Of a stretch of 14,050 nt of DNA, positions 1-7,528 are shown one piece after another (within the stretch, counting starts at the first letter, position 1; each line of letters starts with the position of its first letter). Below the pieces are notes generated by a model. It was not told the origin of the DNA. It saw nothing but the letters and a program-made list of their open reading frames with translations, and did no database searches. The position numbers and the translations under genes are program-made. This stretch comes from Sphingomonadales bacterium (GTDB lineage: Bacteria > Pseudomonadota > Alphaproteobacteria > Sphingomonadales > Sphingomonadaceae), in contig JAGPVK010000345.1 of NCBI GenBank assembly GCA_018067055.1, positions 1 through 14,050 on the forward strand, written 5' to 3'.

Positions 1-39
1 TCGATGCTCCCGATCGACACCGCGCTGCGCGTCGAAAGC
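1..39 (+). repeat. 39-bp exact direct repeat of fadJ interior (copy at 635-673)
   Basis: Bases 1-39 are identical to 635-673 inside fadJ and diverge at base 40 (c versus a at 674). In the gene the segment encodes [13 protein letters not shown]. At the window edge that same frame meets TGA at 61-63, while the fadJ frame downstream is shifted by one. The segment therefore cannot be the natural upstream part of the gene. A contig-end assembly artefact is the simplest explanation; a real rearrangement is possible. Confidence 0.9.
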
Positions 40-46
40 CGACAGC

Positions 47-1996
47 ATGGCCGAAGCCTTTGAAAGCGCGTGGGAATTGAACGGCATGCTGCGCCGTATG
101 GAAACCGGCGGCCATAGCGCCAAGGACCTGCTCAAGGGCACCGCTCACGCCAAGCCGGTCGCCTGTGCCCTGAACGGCCTGGCGCTCGGCGGCGGTCTCG
201 AACTGGCGCTGGCCTGCCATTATCGCGTATGCGCCGATAATCCTAAGATTCAGCTTGGCCTGCCCGAAGTGCAGGTGGGCTTGCTGCCCGGCGGCGGCGG
301 CACTCAGCGCCTGCCACGCCTCGCCGGACTGCAGGCCGCTGGCATGATGATCATGATGGGCGGCCCTGCCAATCCGCAGACGGCAAAAGCCCAAGGCTTT
401 ATCGATGAAGTCGTCCCCGCCGACGAAGTTGTCGCAAAGGCCAAGGAATGGGTTAAAGCCAATCCAAAGGCGTCCGCGCCCTGGGACAAGAAGGGTTACA
501 AATTCCCCGGTGGTGCCGGATCAATGGATCCCCGCGCCGTGCCGCTCTATCTCGGCTCCTCGGCGATTGCGCTGAAGCAGAGCAAGGGCAATTATGAAGC
601 GGTCAAGGCGATCCTCTCCTGCCTCTACGAAGGCTCGATGCTCCCGATCGACACCGCGCTGCGCGTCGAAAGCAAATATTTCACCAAGCTGCTGTCTGGC
701 CCGCAGGCCAAGAATATGATCCGCACCCTGTTCATCAACAAGCAGGCGGCGGAAAAAGGCGCGGCGCGTCCCGAGGGCGTTCCGAAATCCGATATCAAGA
801 CCGTTGGTGTCCTCGGCGCCGGCCTGATGGGTTCCGGCATCACGCATGTCACCGCCAAGGGTGGCATGAATGTGATCGTCCTCGACCGCAATATGGAAGA
901 AGCACAGAAGGCAATCGCGTATAGCCAGAAGATCGTCGACAAGAATGTCTCGCGCGGCAAGATGACCAAGGAAAAGGCCGAAGCCTTCATGGCGCGGATC
1001 ACCCCGACCGACAATTATGATGATCTGAAGGATGTCGACCTGATCATCGAAGCGGTGTTTGAACGGCCCGACGTTAAAGCCGATGTGATCAAGAAAACCG
1101 AAGCCGTCATCGGCAAGGATGTTATCTTTGCCTCCAATACCTCGACCCTGCCGATCACCGGCTTGGCGAAAAACAGCGAACGGCCCGACCAGTTTATCGG
1201 CATGCATTTCTTCTCGCCGGTTGAGAAGATGCCGTTGCTGGAAATCATCCCTGGCGCCGAAACCGGTGACAAGGCTCTGGCCGTTGCGCTCGATTATAAC
1301 GCAAAAATCCGCAAGGTTCCAATTGTCGTCAAGGACGTCCGCGGCTTCTATACCAACCGCGTGTTCCCGCCTTATGCCAATGAAGCAATGTTGATGGTCG
1401 CCGAAGGCGTGAAACCGGCGCTGATCGAAAATGCGGCGATCGCTATGGGCATGCCGATTGGCCCGCTCGCCGTGGTTGATGAAACAACCTTGCAGCTGGG
1501 CTATGACATCATGACGTCAACCAAGGAAGAAATGGGCGACGCCTATGTGCCGAGCGGCGCCGAAGAATTGATGGACATCATGGTCAAGCAGATCGACCGG
1601 CGCGGCCGTCGCTTTGGCGGCGGTTTCTACGAATATGCCGATGACGGTTCCAAGAAATTGTGGCCTGGTCTGGCCGACCATTTCCCGCTGGCCGAAGAGC
1701 AGCCCGATGTGGAAGAGGTCAAGCAGCGGTTGATGTTCATCCAGTTGATCGCCACCGCGCAGTGTTTCGACGAAGGCGTGGTTTCCGATCCACAATCTGC
1801 CGATCTCGGCGCGATCTTCGGCTGGGGCTTTGCGCCCTGGACCGGCGGTCCGATGAGCCATATCGACACGATGGGCGTCGACAATTTCGTCCGGATTGCC
1901 GACAATCTGGCGCAGAAATATGGCGAACGGTTCAAGCCGCCAATGAGCTTCCGTGAAAAGGCAGACGCCGGCGAGAGCTTTTACAAAGCCGCTTGA
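47..1996 (+). CDS. fadJ: FadJ-type 3-hydroxyacyl-CoA dehydrogenase/enoyl-CoA hydratase, 5'-truncated
   Basis: Bifunctional beta-oxidation enzyme: hydrates 2-enoyl-CoA, then oxidises 3-hydroxyacyl-CoA with NAD+; normally paired with a FadI/FadA thiolase in the cytoplasm. Numbering from the first ATG: crotonase part about 1-190 with GGGLE (E52) and LGLPE (E74), the two catalytic glutamates; Rossmann NAD site GAGLMG (257-262); SNTS (363-366); catalytic HFFSP (H387); two C-terminal dehydrogenase domains to 649. Family members are about 700-730 residues, so roughly the first 70-80 residues, including the oxyanion-hole segment, are missing. The ATG at 47 is therefore probably an internal Met, and the frame stays open to the window edge. 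Residues 23-35 ([13 protein letters not shown]) look like an insertion before KPVACALNG relative to typical FadJ. Bases 1-39 are an out-of-frame copy of 635-673, so the 5' edge is unreliable. Function is secure; the start is not. Confidence 0.9.
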   Translation: MAEAFESAWELNGMLRRMETGGHSAKDLLKGTAHAKPVACALNGLALGGGLELALACHYRVCADNPKIQLGLPEVQVGLLPGGGGTQRLPRLAGLQAAGMMIMMGGPANPQTAKAQGFIDEVVPADEVVAKAKEWVKANPKASAPWDKKGYKFPGGAGSMDPRAVPLYLGSSAIALKQSKGNYEAVKAILSCLYEGSMLPIDTALRVESKYFTKLLSGPQAKNMIRTLFINKQAAEKGAARPEGVPKSDIKTVGVLGAGLMGSGITHVTAKGGMNVIVLDRNMEEAQKAIAYSQKIVDKNVSRGKMTKEKAEAFMARITPTDNYDDLKDVDLIIEAVFERPDVKADVIKKTEAVIGKDVIFASNTSTLPITGLAKNSERPDQFIGMHFFSPVEKMPLLEIIPGAETGDKALAVALDYNAKIRKVPIVVKDVRGFYTNRVFPPYANEAMLMVAEGVKPALIENAAIAMGMPIGPLAVVDETTLQLGYDIMTSTKEEMGDAYVPSGAEELMDIMVKQIDRRGRRFGGGFYEYADDGSKKLWPGLADHFPLAEEQPDVEEVKQRLMFIQLIATAQCFDEGVVSDPQSADLGAIFGWGFAPWTGGPMSHIDTMGVDNFVRIADNLAQKYGERFKPPMSFREKADAGESFYKAA

Positions 1997-2017
1997 TCCA
2001 TATCCAAACCGGATGAG

Positions 2018-2045
2018 AAAGAGCGCCTTCGGGCGCTCTTTTTTT
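2018..2045 (+). terminator. Rho-independent terminator of fadJ
   Basis: Perfect 10-bp stem AAAGAGCGCC/GGCGCTCTTT (2018-2027 with 2032-2041) closed by a TTCG tetraloop and running into a seven-T tract (2039-2045). It lies 21 nt after the fadJ stop. The regulator gene on the opposite strand ends at 2044 inside the T tract, so the same hairpin may also act on that transcript, though its - strand T run is poor. Confidence 0.9.
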
Positions 2046-2778
2046 ATGTGCCGGAAATCTTCTCATTCAGCGCTTCGATCTGGGCGGTCAACTTGTCGAG
2101 CTTCAACTCAAAGCCCGCGACAGCCGCTTCAGCCATTGGCTTTGGCGTGCCGTCCGCACCATAATGCGAACGAAACAGCGCCACCATGTCATCCACGACC
2201 GGCTTTTGCTCGCGCACGCTTCGCTCTCCTGCCAGCGTCATTTCGATCGAGCGGGCGCTATATTCGAGACTGCCGTAAAACACATCGCGGGCATGCCAGA
2301 GTATCGCGTCCGCCCGTAATTCCCCGCGATCCTGACCGCGCAGAAACAGCCGGTCAAATACAGCAACATAATGGCGCAGATGATCCCGCGACACACTGAC
2401 TTCGCTGTTGTTTCGGCGCAGGGCAAAGGTCAGGTTGATGAAGTCGGCGTTGCGGATCACCGTAGCAAGATGATAGGTCGCCAGCGCTTGCAGCCGCCCA
2501 AAGAAATCAGCGACTTGCACTGATGCCATAACGTCTTCCGCCTCTCGCGTCAGCCCGTCCCAGAACTGCTGCAGCACCGCGAGCATCAGTTCGGCCTTGG
2601 ACTCATAATAGCTATAGATGGTCCCTTCGCCGATACCGGCGCGCCGCGCGATCTCCTGCATCCTTGCCCCGTCGAAACCGTGATCGACAAATATCCCCCG
2701 CGCGGCTTCGAGAATGACGCGTTCCTTGCGCTGCAGCTTGCTGCGCTGGGTTTCCGACGGGACTGCCTTTGAAGCCAC
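2044..2778 (-). CDS. TetR/AcrR-family transcriptional regulator
   Basis: Probable ligand-responsive repressor of the divergent acyl-CoA carboxylase operon. With the start chosen here the protein is 244 aa. The N-terminal DNA-binding domain spans about residues 20-66, with the helix-turn-helix at 40-64 (EIARRAGIGEGTIYSYYESK, the classic TetR recognition signature). The rest is a variable helical ligand-binding domain; the ligand is unknown but would plausibly be a pathway acyl-CoA or acid. The GTG at 2778 was chosen because AAGGA lies 7 nt upstream and the length fits the family. The frame is open further to a TTG at 2958, but that would overlap the divergent gene by 59 bases and add 60 non-conserved residues. 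The gene converges on fadJ and shares a 121-bp control region with the carboxylase gene. By position it resembles atuR of Pseudomonas, but orthology is not shown. Confidence 0.88.
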   Translation of the reverse strand: MASKAVPSETQRSKLQRKERVILEAARGIFVDHGFDGARMQEIARRAGIGEGTIYSYYESKAELMLAVLQQFWDGLTREAEDVMASVQVADFFGRLQALATYHLATVIRNADFINLTFALRRNNSEVSVSRDHLRHYVAVFDRLFLRGQDRGELRADAILWHARDVFYGSLEYSARSIEMTLAGERSVREQKPVVDDMVALFRSHYGADGTPKPMAEAAVAGFELKLDKLTAQIEALNEKISGT

Positions 2779-2797
2779 CTGCTTTTCCTTTATGAGC

Positions 2798-2825
2798 TTG
2801 ACTCGAAAATACCGAGTGCTATTCA
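2798..2825 (+). promoter_or_regulatory. Candidate promoter of the carboxylase operon
   Basis: TTGACT (2798-2803), a 16-nt spacer and TATTCA (2820-2825) form a recognisable sigma-70-like pair about 75 nt before the start codon. The inverted repeat 2801-2817 overlaps it, so a bound repressor would block polymerase. The -10 is only a moderate match. Confidence 0.35.
2801..2817. promoter_or_regulatory. Candidate TetR operator (inverted repeat)
   Basis: ACTCGaaaatacCGAGT is a perfect 5-bp inverted repeat with a 7-nt spacer in the divergent gap. It overlaps the -35 and spacer of a candidate + strand promoter and would lie at the transcription start of the candidate - strand promoter, the right place for autoregulation plus repression of the operon. 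A related sequence, GCTCGGTAAAATCGGAA (2868-2884), shares CTCGGTA and TCG with the reverse complement of this site and may be a second, weaker site. Assignment to the adjacent regulator is inference. Confidence 0.45.
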
Positions 2826-2831
2826 AATAGC
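2818..2831. repeat. Short near-perfect palindrome in the divergent gap
   Basis: GCTATTcaAATAGC has 6-bp arms with a 2-nt centre and abuts the candidate operator. CAAATAGC recurs at 2851-2858. It could be a second protein-binding site, or it could simply be AT-rich promoter sequence; there is no independent support. Confidence 0.3.
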
Positions 2832-2853
2832 CTTTGTGGACTCGCCGTGTCAA
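2825..2853 (-). promoter_or_regulatory. Candidate promoter of the tetR gene
   Basis: On the - strand TTGACA (2853-2848), a 17-nt spacer and CTATTT (2830-2825) would start transcription near 2818, at the edge of the candidate operator. The -35 is perfect, the -10 poor. Confidence 0.35.
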
Positions 2854-2899
2854 ATAGCGAATAGTCCGCTCGGTAAAATCGGAAAGAGGCGCTGTACCC

Positions 2900-4522
2900 A
2901 TGCCCCAGTTTAAATCGAAGATCGTCACCGGCTCCGACAGTTTCGAGCAGAATCGCAAGGATATGCTGGCGCTGATCGATCATCTTCGCAGCCTCGAAAA
3001 ACGCGCCGTGGCAGCATCGGAAAAACGGCGACCAACCTTTGAAAAGCGCGGCCAGCTGACGCCGCACGAACGGCTGAAACGGCTGCTTGATCCCGGCATG
3101 CCGTGGCTGCAGCTTTACAATATGGCGAACTATCTGGTCGAGGACAGCGATCCCGAGACCAGCATCCCCGGCGGCAGCGTTATCCTCGGCATCGGTTTCG
3201 TCAAGGGCGTGCGCTGCATGATCTGGGTCGATGACAGCGGCATCCGGGCGGGCGCGGCCACGGCGGGCGGCTGGGACGCCAGCAAGGGCGCGCAGAAAAT
3301 GGCGCAGGAACTGAAACTGCCGTTCATCCATCTGGTCGAAAGCGCGGGCGCCAATCTGATGGAATATAAGGTCGAGCTTTGGGCCCATGGCGGGATGCTG
3401 TTTCGCAACCTTGCCTGGCTGAGCGCGGCCGGTGTTCCTACGATGGTGGTGTTGCACGGGCCTTCGACTGCTGGCGGCGCCTATATGCCGGGTATGTCGG
3501 ACTATGTGATCGGCGTGCGCGATAACGGCATGGCAGCGCTCGGCGGCGCGGCGCTCGTCCATGCGGCCACCGGTGAAGTCGCCGATGACCGAGAACTGGG
3601 CGGCACCGAGATGCATGCCTCGACGACCGGATCGGTCGAATATCTGGCCGATGACGATGCCCACGGCATTGCCATTGCCCGTGAGACCATGGGGCGTCTC
3701 GACTGGAACAAGAACAGCACCCCGATCCGCGGCAATGATTATGAAGAGCCGATCTACGATATCGACGAAATCGCCGGGGTCGTGCCGATCGACTATACCA
3801 CGCCTTATGATGTGCGCGAGGTCGCCGCGCGGATCGTCGACGGTTCCGATTTTGAGGAATTCAAGGCGCGCTATGGCCCCGGCACGGTCTGCATGCAGGC
3901 GAGCATCATGGGCCATGCGGTGGGTATCATCGGCAATAATGGTCCGTTCGATCCCGAGGCAGCGGCCAAGGCCACGCATTTCTTCCAGCTCTGCGACCAG
4001 TCGCAGTTGCCGATCATCTTCCTCAACAACACCACCGGCTATATCGTCGGCACCGAGTCCGAGCACAAGGGCATGATCAAGCTCGGCAGCAAGATGATCC
4101 AGGCGGTGTCCAACGTCCGGGTGCCAAAACTGTCGCTCTATATCGGCGCAAGCTTTGGCGCCGGCAATTACGGGATGAGCGGCACTGCCTTCGAACCCGA
4201 TTTCCTGTTCAGCTGGCCCAATGCCAAGACCGGCGTAATGGCCGGCGCATCCGCCGCCAACACGATGAGCCATGTCGCCCGAGTGCAGGCGAAACGCAAG
4301 GGCGTGGAACCGGACGAAGAAGCGATTGCCAAACAGGAACAGCGGATCAGGGATATTTTCGAAGCCCAGGAAAGTGCCTTCTTCACCTCCGGTCGGGTGC
4401 TCGACAATGGCGTGATCGACCCGCGTGACACGCGGAAAGTGCTGGGTTTTGCGCTGGAAACGATCTTCGAGGCGCAGAACCGGACGCTGCATCCCAATGC
4501 CTTCGGGGTGGCGCGGATATGA
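2900..4522 (+). CDS. Acyl-CoA carboxylase beta (carboxyltransferase) subunit, MCC/GCC-like
   Basis: Transfers CO2 from carboxybiotin on the alpha subunit (gene at 5438) to an acyl-CoA. The 540-aa length matches methylcrotonyl- and geranyl-CoA carboxylase beta subunits (about 535-540). The N-terminal carboxyltransferase half contains STAGGAYMPGMSDY (189-202) with the AGGA oxyanion segment. The C-terminal half has NNTTGYIVGTESEHKG and SFGAGNYGMSG followed by FSWPNAKTGVMAG, the usual GAGNYGM...WPNA signature of this lineage. Oddities: where MCC/GCC enzymes carry GGPPLV(K/R)AATGE this protein has GGAALVHAATGE (215-226), and the GRAY after GAGNYGM is GTAF. ELGGTEMHA and VEYL look closer to geranyl-CoA than methylcrotonyl-CoA carboxylase. 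First gene of the operon; its TGA overlaps the next ATG (ATGA), implying translational coupling. AAGAGG stands 10 nt before the ATG. The exact substrate is unknown. Confidence 0.9.
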   Translation: MPQFKSKIVTGSDSFEQNRKDMLALIDHLRSLEKRAVAASEKRRPTFEKRGQLTPHERLKRLLDPGMPWLQLYNMANYLVEDSDPETSIPGGSVILGIGFVKGVRCMIWVDDSGIRAGAATAGGWDASKGAQKMAQELKLPFIHLVESAGANLMEYKVELWAHGGMLFRNLAWLSAAGVPTMVVLHGPSTAGGAYMPGMSDYVIGVRDNGMAALGGAALVHAATGEVADDRELGGTEMHASTTGSVEYLADDDAHGIAIARETMGRLDWNKNSTPIRGNDYEEPIYDIDEIAGVVPIDYTTPYDVREVAARIVDGSDFEEFKARYGPGTVCMQASIMGHAVGIIGNNGPFDPEAAAKATHFFQLCDQSQLPIIFLNNTTGYIVGTESEHKGMIKLGSKMIQAVSNVRVPKLSLYIGASFGAGNYGMSGTAFEPDFLFSWPNAKTGVMAGASAANTMSHVARVQAKRKGVEPDEEAIAKQEQRIRDIFEAQESAFFTSGRVLDNGVIDPRDTRKVLGFALETIFEAQNRTLHPNAFGVARI

Positions 4523-5331
4523 CCGATCTTCCCAAAACAGAAACACTGGAACTGGAACTCAATCAGGGCTGGCTGACCATCTGGTTCAACCAGCCGGACA
4601 ATCGCAATGCCTTGAGTGACGCGCTGGTCGCCGAACTGGCCGCTGTGCTGAAAAGCGTGCGCGATGATCGGGCGGTTCGCGGGATCACCTTGCGCGGTCG
4701 CGGCGGCGTGTTCTGCGCCGGAGCGGACCTGAAGAATTTCAAGGAAAATTTCCAGCAAAGCGGTGACCGCGCAGCAATCATCAAGATGTCGAGCGGTGCA
4801 GCGGAGATTTTTGACCTGGTCAACACCGCACCACAGGTGGTGATCGTGCTGATCGAGGGCGCGGCGATGGCGGGCGGCTTTGGCCTGAGCTGCTGCGCCG
4901 ACGTTGTGATTTGCGAAAGCGGTGCACGGTTCGCGATGACCGAGACGGCGATTGGCGTGACACCGGCCCAGATTTCACCCTTTGTGATTCAAAAGCTCGG
5001 CTATGCCACCGGTCGCCGGCTGATGCTGACCGCCGCACGTTTTGACGGCACCGAGGCGCATGAACTGGGCTTTGCCGATTTCATCGCCGACGATGTCGCG
5101 GGCCTCGAAGCAATCGAAATGCAGTTGCGCAAACAGGTTTTGGGCGCCGCACCGGGTGCAGTGGCCGCGACCAAGGAACTGCTCGGACAGATTGCCGGCC
5201 AGCCGCGCGAGGAAGTGATCCGTCTGGCCGCGGAGAATTTCGCCGACCGCATGGTCAGTGACGAAGCCAAGGAAGGCGTCGCCAGCTTTTTTGAAAAGCG
5301 CAAACCCAGCTGGGTAGTGAAACCGGAATGA
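4519..5331 (+). CDS. Enoyl-CoA hydratase/isomerase (crotonase) family, methylglutaconyl-CoA-hydratase-like
   Basis: A 270-aa single-domain crotonase, the usual length. By position, between the beta and alpha carboxylase subunits, it probably hydrates the carboxylated enoyl-CoA, as LiuC (3-methylglutaconyl-CoA) and AtuE (isohexenylglutaconyl-CoA) do. Motifs: first oxyanion-hole segment FCAGADLKNF (65-74); GAAMAGGFGL (114-123), the second oxyanion turn, with Gly where canonical hydratases have the first catalytic Glu; and TETAIGVTPAQISPFV (141-156) with the retained glutamate E142. Loss of the first Glu is shared with methylglutaconyl-type hydratases and isomerases, so hydration is likely but isomerase or lyase chemistry is not excluded. 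It starts inside the stop codon of the preceding gene and has only a weak Shine-Dalgarno, consistent with coupling. Confidence 0.85.
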   Translation: MTDLPKTETLELELNQGWLTIWFNQPDNRNALSDALVAELAAVLKSVRDDRAVRGITLRGRGGVFCAGADLKNFKENFQQSGDRAAIIKMSSGAAEIFDLVNTAPQVVIVLIEGAAMAGGFGLSCCADVVICESGARFAMTETAIGVTPAQISPFVIQKLGYATGRRLMLTAARFDGTEAHELGFADFIADDVAGLEAIEMQLRKQVLGAAPGAVAATKELLGQIAGQPREEVIRLAAENFADRMVSDEAKEGVASFFEKRKPSWVVKPE

Positions 5332-5351
5332 GAATTTTGACCCTATTTTGC

Positions 5352-5420
5352 CCGTTCGTGCTGAGCCTGTCGAAGCATGAATTTGCACCATCTGTCCTTC
5401 GACAAGCTCAGGACGAACGG
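5352..5420. repeat. Palindromic intergenic repeat, copy 1 (69 nt)
   Basis: Imperfect inverted repeat: the left arm beginning CCGTTCGTGCTGAGCCTGTC (from 5352) pairs with the right arm ending GCTCAGGACGAACGG (to 5420) with about three mismatches over 25 bp. The roughly 19-nt loop contains TTGCACCATCTG. It aligns without gaps to copy 2 at 7443-7511 (about 60 of 69 identical, differences mostly in the loop edge). It fills the gap between crotonase and alpha subunit and ends 17 nt before the ATG. The CTGAGC-TTGTCGAAG core is, from memory, common in Sphingomonadales genomes. Confidence 0.85.
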
Positions 5421-5437
5421 CATGAGAGACTGATCAT

Positions 5438-7435
5438 ATGACAAGAATCAACACACTCCTTGTTGCCAATCGCGGCGAAATCGCCTGCCGGGTGATGCGC
5501 ACGGCCAAGGCACAGGGCATCCGGACAATCGCGGTCTATTCCGATGCCGATGCCAATGCTCCCCATGTCAAAATGGCGGATGATGCGGTGCGGATCGGTC
5601 CGGCTCCGGTGAACGAATCCTATCTGCTGATCAACAAGATCATCCAGGCAGCCAAGGACACCGGCGCCGATGCGGTTCACCCCGGCTATGGCTTCCTCTC
5701 CGAAAATGCTGCTTTTTCCAAGGCCTGCGCCGACGCTGATATCATCTTTGTTGGTCCACCGGAAAAAGCCATCGACGTGATGGGCGACAAGGCCCGCTCG
5801 AAACGGGCGATGATCGCCGCCGGCGTGCCGTGCGTGCCAGGCTATCAGGGCGATGACCAGGCAGACGACATACTGATTGCCGAAGCGAAAAAAATCGGCG
5901 TGCCGCTGATGGTCAAGGCTGCTGCTGGCGGCGGTGGTCGCGGCATGCGGCTGGTGCACGATCTGGAAAATGTTGCCAATGCGATCAAGCTGGCCCGGTC
6001 GGAAGCGGAAAATGCCTTTGGCAATGGCGAACTGATCCTCGAAAAGGCGATCATCAAACCGCGCCATGTCGAGATTCAGGTCTTTGCCGACAGCCACGGC
6101 AATACGATCCATCTCGGCGAGCGCGATTGCTCGGTTCAGCGGCGCCACCAGAAGGTGATCGAGGAAGCGCCTTGCCCGGTGATGACGCCCGAACTGCGGG
6201 AGCAGATGGGCGCGGCAGCGGTGGAGGCGGCGAAGGCGGTCGATTATGTCGGCGCCGGCACGGTAGAATTTCTGCTCGACCAGTCGGGATCCTTCTATTT
6301 TCTGGAAATGAACACCCGCCTACAAGTCGAGCATCCGGTGACCGAAGAAGTCACCGGCGTCGATCTGGTGGCGCTGCAACTGAAAGTTGCGTCAGGCGAC
6401 TTATTGGGTCTGGAGCAAGCGGATATCACGCTCACCGGCCATGCGATGGAAGTCCGTCTCTATGCCGAAGATCCGGCGGATGATTTCCTGCCCAGCACTG
6501 GCCCGGTCCATTTGTGGAAACCGTCCGACCTGTCGCGGGTCGACAGCGGCATAGAAACCGGCGGCGAAGTTTCGCCCTTTTACGATTCAATGGTCGCCAA
6601 GATCATCACCCACGGCGCCACCCGAGACGAAGCCCGGCGGCGGATGATCAAGGCTCTGTCGGAAACTGCCCTGTTCGGCCCGAAGACCAACCGCGACTTC
6701 CTGATCGACGCGCTGGATAAACCGGACTTCGTGAAGGGCGAGGCGACCACAGCCTTTATCGCCGAAAATTACGGCGAAGGCGGCGTTGATTTGGGTGCAC
6801 ATGATTTTGCTGCTTATGCCATCGCCGCGGTCATCCATCACAAGCTGCGGCAACAGGCGGCACACCACCTGGCGCTCAACGTCAATCCGGAGATGCTCGA
6901 CTGGTCGAACACCGGCGCGCTGGAAACAGTGGCGCAATATGCTGATGGTGAAGATGCCCAGACCATCCATGTCCATGTCGACAAGCCCGGCCATTACCGG
7001 GTCAGCTCCGGCGAAGAGGGCGCACAGGTTGAGTTGATCAGTATCACTGCCGACCATGCAAAATTGCGGGTCGATGGGCGCACGGTCGAAGCCATTTATT
7101 ATGATGATCACCGTACATTATATCTGGCGTTGCCGACACGCTCGCTGACCGTCACCGATCTGACCGGACTCAGCGCGATGGAAGATGCCGGCGGCGGTGG
7201 TACCGTGGTCGCGCCGATGCACGGGCTGTTGCTCGAGATACTGGTCGAAGCCGGCGCGCGTGTTGCCAAGGGTGACAAGCTGGCCGTGCTCGAGGCAATG
7301 AAGATGCAGCACGAAATACTCGCCGAGATCGATGGCACGGTCGAGACCATCGCAGCGACCGCGGGCAAGCAGATTGCTGCCGATGATCTGATCCTGGAAA
7401 TTGTCGCGGATGAGGCTGAAGAAACCGAAGGCTGA
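5438..7435 (+). CDS. Acyl-CoA carboxylase alpha subunit (biotin carboxylase plus biotin carrier)
   Basis: ATP-dependent carboxylation of covalently bound biotin, partner of the beta subunit at 2900-4522 in an expected alpha6beta6 complex. The 665 aa fit the MCC/GCC/PCC alpha family. Biotin carboxylase N-lobe begins LLVANRGEIACRVMRTA (7-23); ATP-grasp glycine loop VKAAAGGGGRGM (about 159-170); RDCSVQRRHQKVIEEAP; active site EMNTRLQVEH (E290, N292, R294, E298, equivalent to E. coli AccC E288, N290, R292, E296); connecting region about 450-590; C-terminal biotinyl domain with EAMKM, the biotinylated lysine being K622. All visible catalytic residues are intact. The palindromic repeat lies in the 106-nt gap ahead of it and only a weak GAGA Shine-Dalgarno precedes the ATG. 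Comparable to AtuF or LiuD; the substrate is set by the beta subunit. Confidence 0.93.
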   Translation: MTRINTLLVANRGEIACRVMRTAKAQGIRTIAVYSDADANAPHVKMADDAVRIGPAPVNESYLLINKIIQAAKDTGADAVHPGYGFLSENAAFSKACADADIIFVGPPEKAIDVMGDKARSKRAMIAAGVPCVPGYQGDDQADDILIAEAKKIGVPLMVKAAAGGGGRGMRLVHDLENVANAIKLARSEAENAFGNGELILEKAIIKPRHVEIQVFADSHGNTIHLGERDCSVQRRHQKVIEEAPCPVMTPELREQMGAAAVEAAKAVDYVGAGTVEFLLDQSGSFYFLEMNTRLQVEHPVTEEVTGVDLVALQLKVASGDLLGLEQADITLTGHAMEVRLYAEDPADDFLPSTGPVHLWKPSDLSRVDSGIETGGEVSPFYDSMVAKIITHGATRDEARRRMIKALSETALFGPKTNRDFLIDALDKPDFVKGEATTAFIAENYGEGGVDLGAHDFAAYAIAAVIHHKLRQQAAHHLALNVNPEMLDWSNTGALETVAQYADGEDAQTIHVHVDKPGHYRVSSGEEGAQVELISITADHAKLRVDGRTVEAIYYDDHRTLYLALPTRSLTVTDLTGLSAMEDAGGGGTVVAPMHGLLLEILVEAGARVAKGDKLAVLEAMKMQHEILAEIDGTVETIAATAGKQIAADDLILEIVADEAEETEG

Positions 7436-7442
7436 TTAAAGG

Positions 7443-7511
7443 CCGTTCGTGCTGAGCTTGTCGAAGCACTGTCTTGCACCATCTGCCCTTCGACAGGCTC
7501 AGGGCGAACGG
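7443..7511. repeat. Palindromic intergenic repeat, copy 2 (69 nt)
   Basis: Same element and length as copy 1: the left arm beginning CCGTTCGTGCTGAGCTTGTC (from 7443) is opposed to the right arm ending GACAGGCTCAGGGCGAACGG (to 7511), around a loop with TTGCACCATCTG. It starts 7 nt after the alpha-subunit stop and ends 17 nt before the next ATG; the Shine-Dalgarno AAGGAG (7515-7520) follows directly, so the folded stem would stand beside the ribosome site. Confidence 0.85.
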
Positions 7512-7528
7512 AAAAAGGAGACGCACCC

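Noticed and set aside
521..1207. Antisense frame of 228 codons inside fadJ
   Set aside because: No motif or ribosome site, and it lies fully within conserved fadJ codons.
2779..2958. 60-residue N-terminal extension of the TetR protein from a TTG codon
   Set aside because: It would overlap the divergent carboxylase gene and the whole promoter region, and TetR proteins do not carry such an extension; the GTG at 2778 has a proper Shine-Dalgarno.
2819..4546. Long antisense open frame (575 codons) opposite the carboxylase beta gene
   Set aside because: Its residue composition (His, Arg, Ala, Gly, Asp rich) shows no domain, and it mirrors the codon bias of the strongly supported + strand gene.
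2900..5331. Assignment of the operon as the leucine liu operon
   Set aside because: The regulator is TetR, not MerR-like LiuR, and isovaleryl-CoA dehydrogenase and HMG-CoA lyase genes are absent from the window.
5352..7511. Palindromic repeats as a CRISPR array or as transcription terminators
   Set aside because: Only two full copies lie about 2 kb apart with genes between them, so not an array; neither is followed by a T tract, and both sit within a same-strand operon.
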